DNA of 64,000 bases from Vibrio artabrorum. GTDB taxonomy: Bacteria > Pseudomonadota > Gammaproteobacteria > Enterobacterales > Vibrionaceae. Positions 63,263 through 64,000 of this stretch are shown in pieces. A model generated the notes under the pieces. It searched no databases, was not told the DNA's origin, and worked only from the letters and a program-made list of their open reading frames with translations. Within the stretch, counting starts at the first letter, position 1. Each line of letters opens with the position of its first letter. Both the position numbers and the translations under genes were made by a program. The stretch covers positions 744,001-808,000 of the forward strand of contig NZ_AP025459.1 in assembly GCF_024347295.1 (NCBI RefSeq), given 5' to 3'.

Positions 63263-64000
63263 ATACAATTCGTAATTTCGCAGCGTTAACTTCTCATGCT
63301 GAACAAAACGATATTCAATTACAGTTACCCAAATACGATCGCAGCAAATTAGAAACCAAAATTGTTCACTTTGGTTTCGGGGCTTTTCATCGCGCTCACC
63401 AAGCGTTAATTCTGGATGAATTACTTAATCGTCAGGGTTCATCACAGTCACTTTGGGGCATTTGTGAGGTTAACCTATTAGGTAATAATGAATTAATAGA
63501 ACAGCTCAGAACGCAAGATCATCTATTCAGTGTGCTAGAAAAAAGTCCTGATGGTGACACAGTTAAAGTGATTGGTAGTGTAAAAGAGTCACTAACACTC
63601 TCTCTCGATGGGTATCAAGCCATTCTAAATAAATTATGTGAGCCACAAATCTCGATTGTTTCAATGACGGTGACCGAAAAAGGCTACTGTATTGATGCAG
63701 CAACGGGGAAATTGGATCTATCGCATCCTGTAATTCAAGCTGACTTAGCGACACCAGAGCAGCCTACATCAATGCTTGGCTTTCTTGTCATTGCACTCAA
63801 GTTGCGTAAAGATTCAGGTTTAGCGCCTTTCTCCATTATGTCTTGTGACAACATTCAAGAAAATGGCCATATTACCCGTCAAGCCGTGTTGGATCTGGCC
63901 ACTGCCCAAGACCCAGTATTGGCTGTATGGATTGATGAAAATGTCACGTTCCCCAACACTATGGTTGATCGAATCGTGCCTGCTATCACACAACAAAGTC
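63259..64000 (+). CDS. uxuB: Fructuronate reductase UxuB, N-terminal part (continues past window)
   Basis: At least 247 residues, open to the window end. IVHFGFGAFHRAHQALILDE is the NAD-binding start of mannitol-dehydrogenase-family oxidoreductases; WGICEVNLLGNN, MTVTEKGYCIDA, SIMSCDNIQENG and VTFPNTMVDRIVPA agree with UxuB/UxaB. It reduces fructuronate to mannonate. Four-base overlap with uxuA. Confidence 0.92.
   Translation, partial: MNTIRNFAALTSHAEQNDIQLQLPKYDRSKLETKIVHFGFGAFHRAHQALILDELLNRQGSSQSLWGICEVNLLGNNELIEQLRTQDHLFSVLEKSPDGDTVKVIGSVKESLTLSLDGYQAILNKLCEPQISIVSMTVTEKGYCIDAATGKLDLSHPVIQADLATPEQPTSMLGFLVIALKLRKDSGLAPFSIMSCDNIQENGHITRQAVLDLATAQDPVLAVWIDENVTFPNTMVDRIVPAITQQS

Overview
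The window looks like a chromosome of a marine Vibrio or close relative. The evidence is the amino-acid character of the housekeeping genes, the 3' end of a tdh gene, KdgR orthologues, and IS5/IS66/IS630/IS200 types common in Vibrionaceae. Genus is an inference, since no rRNA or tRNA gene was seen. Roughly half of the window is uronate and polysaccharide catabolism. The other half is mobile DNA that has cut, nested and inverted those genes.

Layout. 1-1132: C-terminal part of a secreted beta-helix protein. 1775-4370: exonuclease plus CNMP/CBS/DUF294 protein. 4459-9962: uronate core with kdgR, then kduD, a ygjV-like gene, kdgF and an RpiB-family (DhuI-like) isomerase, and the opposing kdgK-eda pair. 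10372-12773: decayed sodium-solute symporter and an intact GH88 unsaturated glucuronyl hydrolase. 12850-24219: insertion-sequence graveyard holding a broken rhamnulokinase and an AraC regulator. 24411-31432: lactaldehyde-reductase-like dehydrogenase, TauE exporter, a Crp/Fnr-type regulator with two DUF202 proteins and a sulfatase-maturase-like radical SAM protein, and a truncated DJ-1 gene. 31433-35148: nested insertion sequences. 35765-37909: secreted VOC protein plus PL38-like lyase. 39837-43944: intact symporter, secreted beta-helix protein and a second kdgR. 44954-58001: island DNA. 58656-64000: porin, GPH symporter, uxuA and uxuB.

How the genes fit together (inference). Secreted lyases cut a uronate-containing polysaccharide. 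The porin and the SSS and GPH symporters import the products. GH88 and KdgF open the unsaturated uronates. The RpiB-like isomerase and KduD take them to KDG, and KdgK and Eda take KDG to pyruvate and glyceraldehyde-3-phosphate. UxuA and UxuB feed glucuronate/fructuronate into the same route. Rhamnulokinase, a lactaldehyde-type reductase, a sulfatase maturase and a TauE exporter point to a rhamnose-containing sulfated polymer such as ulvan. No sulfatase is present in the window. Candidate KdgR boxes (TGAAA-N5-TTTCA) lie near kduD, near the broken symporter and kdgK, and before the intact symporter.

Most notable points. (1) A tightly coupled four-gene operon (50374-57548) encodes a ParB/HTH-like protein, two very large recombinase-type proteins and a protein that reads as a DNA polymerase III beta-clamp homologue; it lies next to a 3' fragment of tdh. 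(2) Two inverted copies of one IS66-type element carry matching inverted 8-bp flanks, and the reading frame of an IS91 transposase is restored when the segment between them is turned back. (3) All copies of that IS66-type element need a -1 frameshift at an A_AAA_AAG heptamer.
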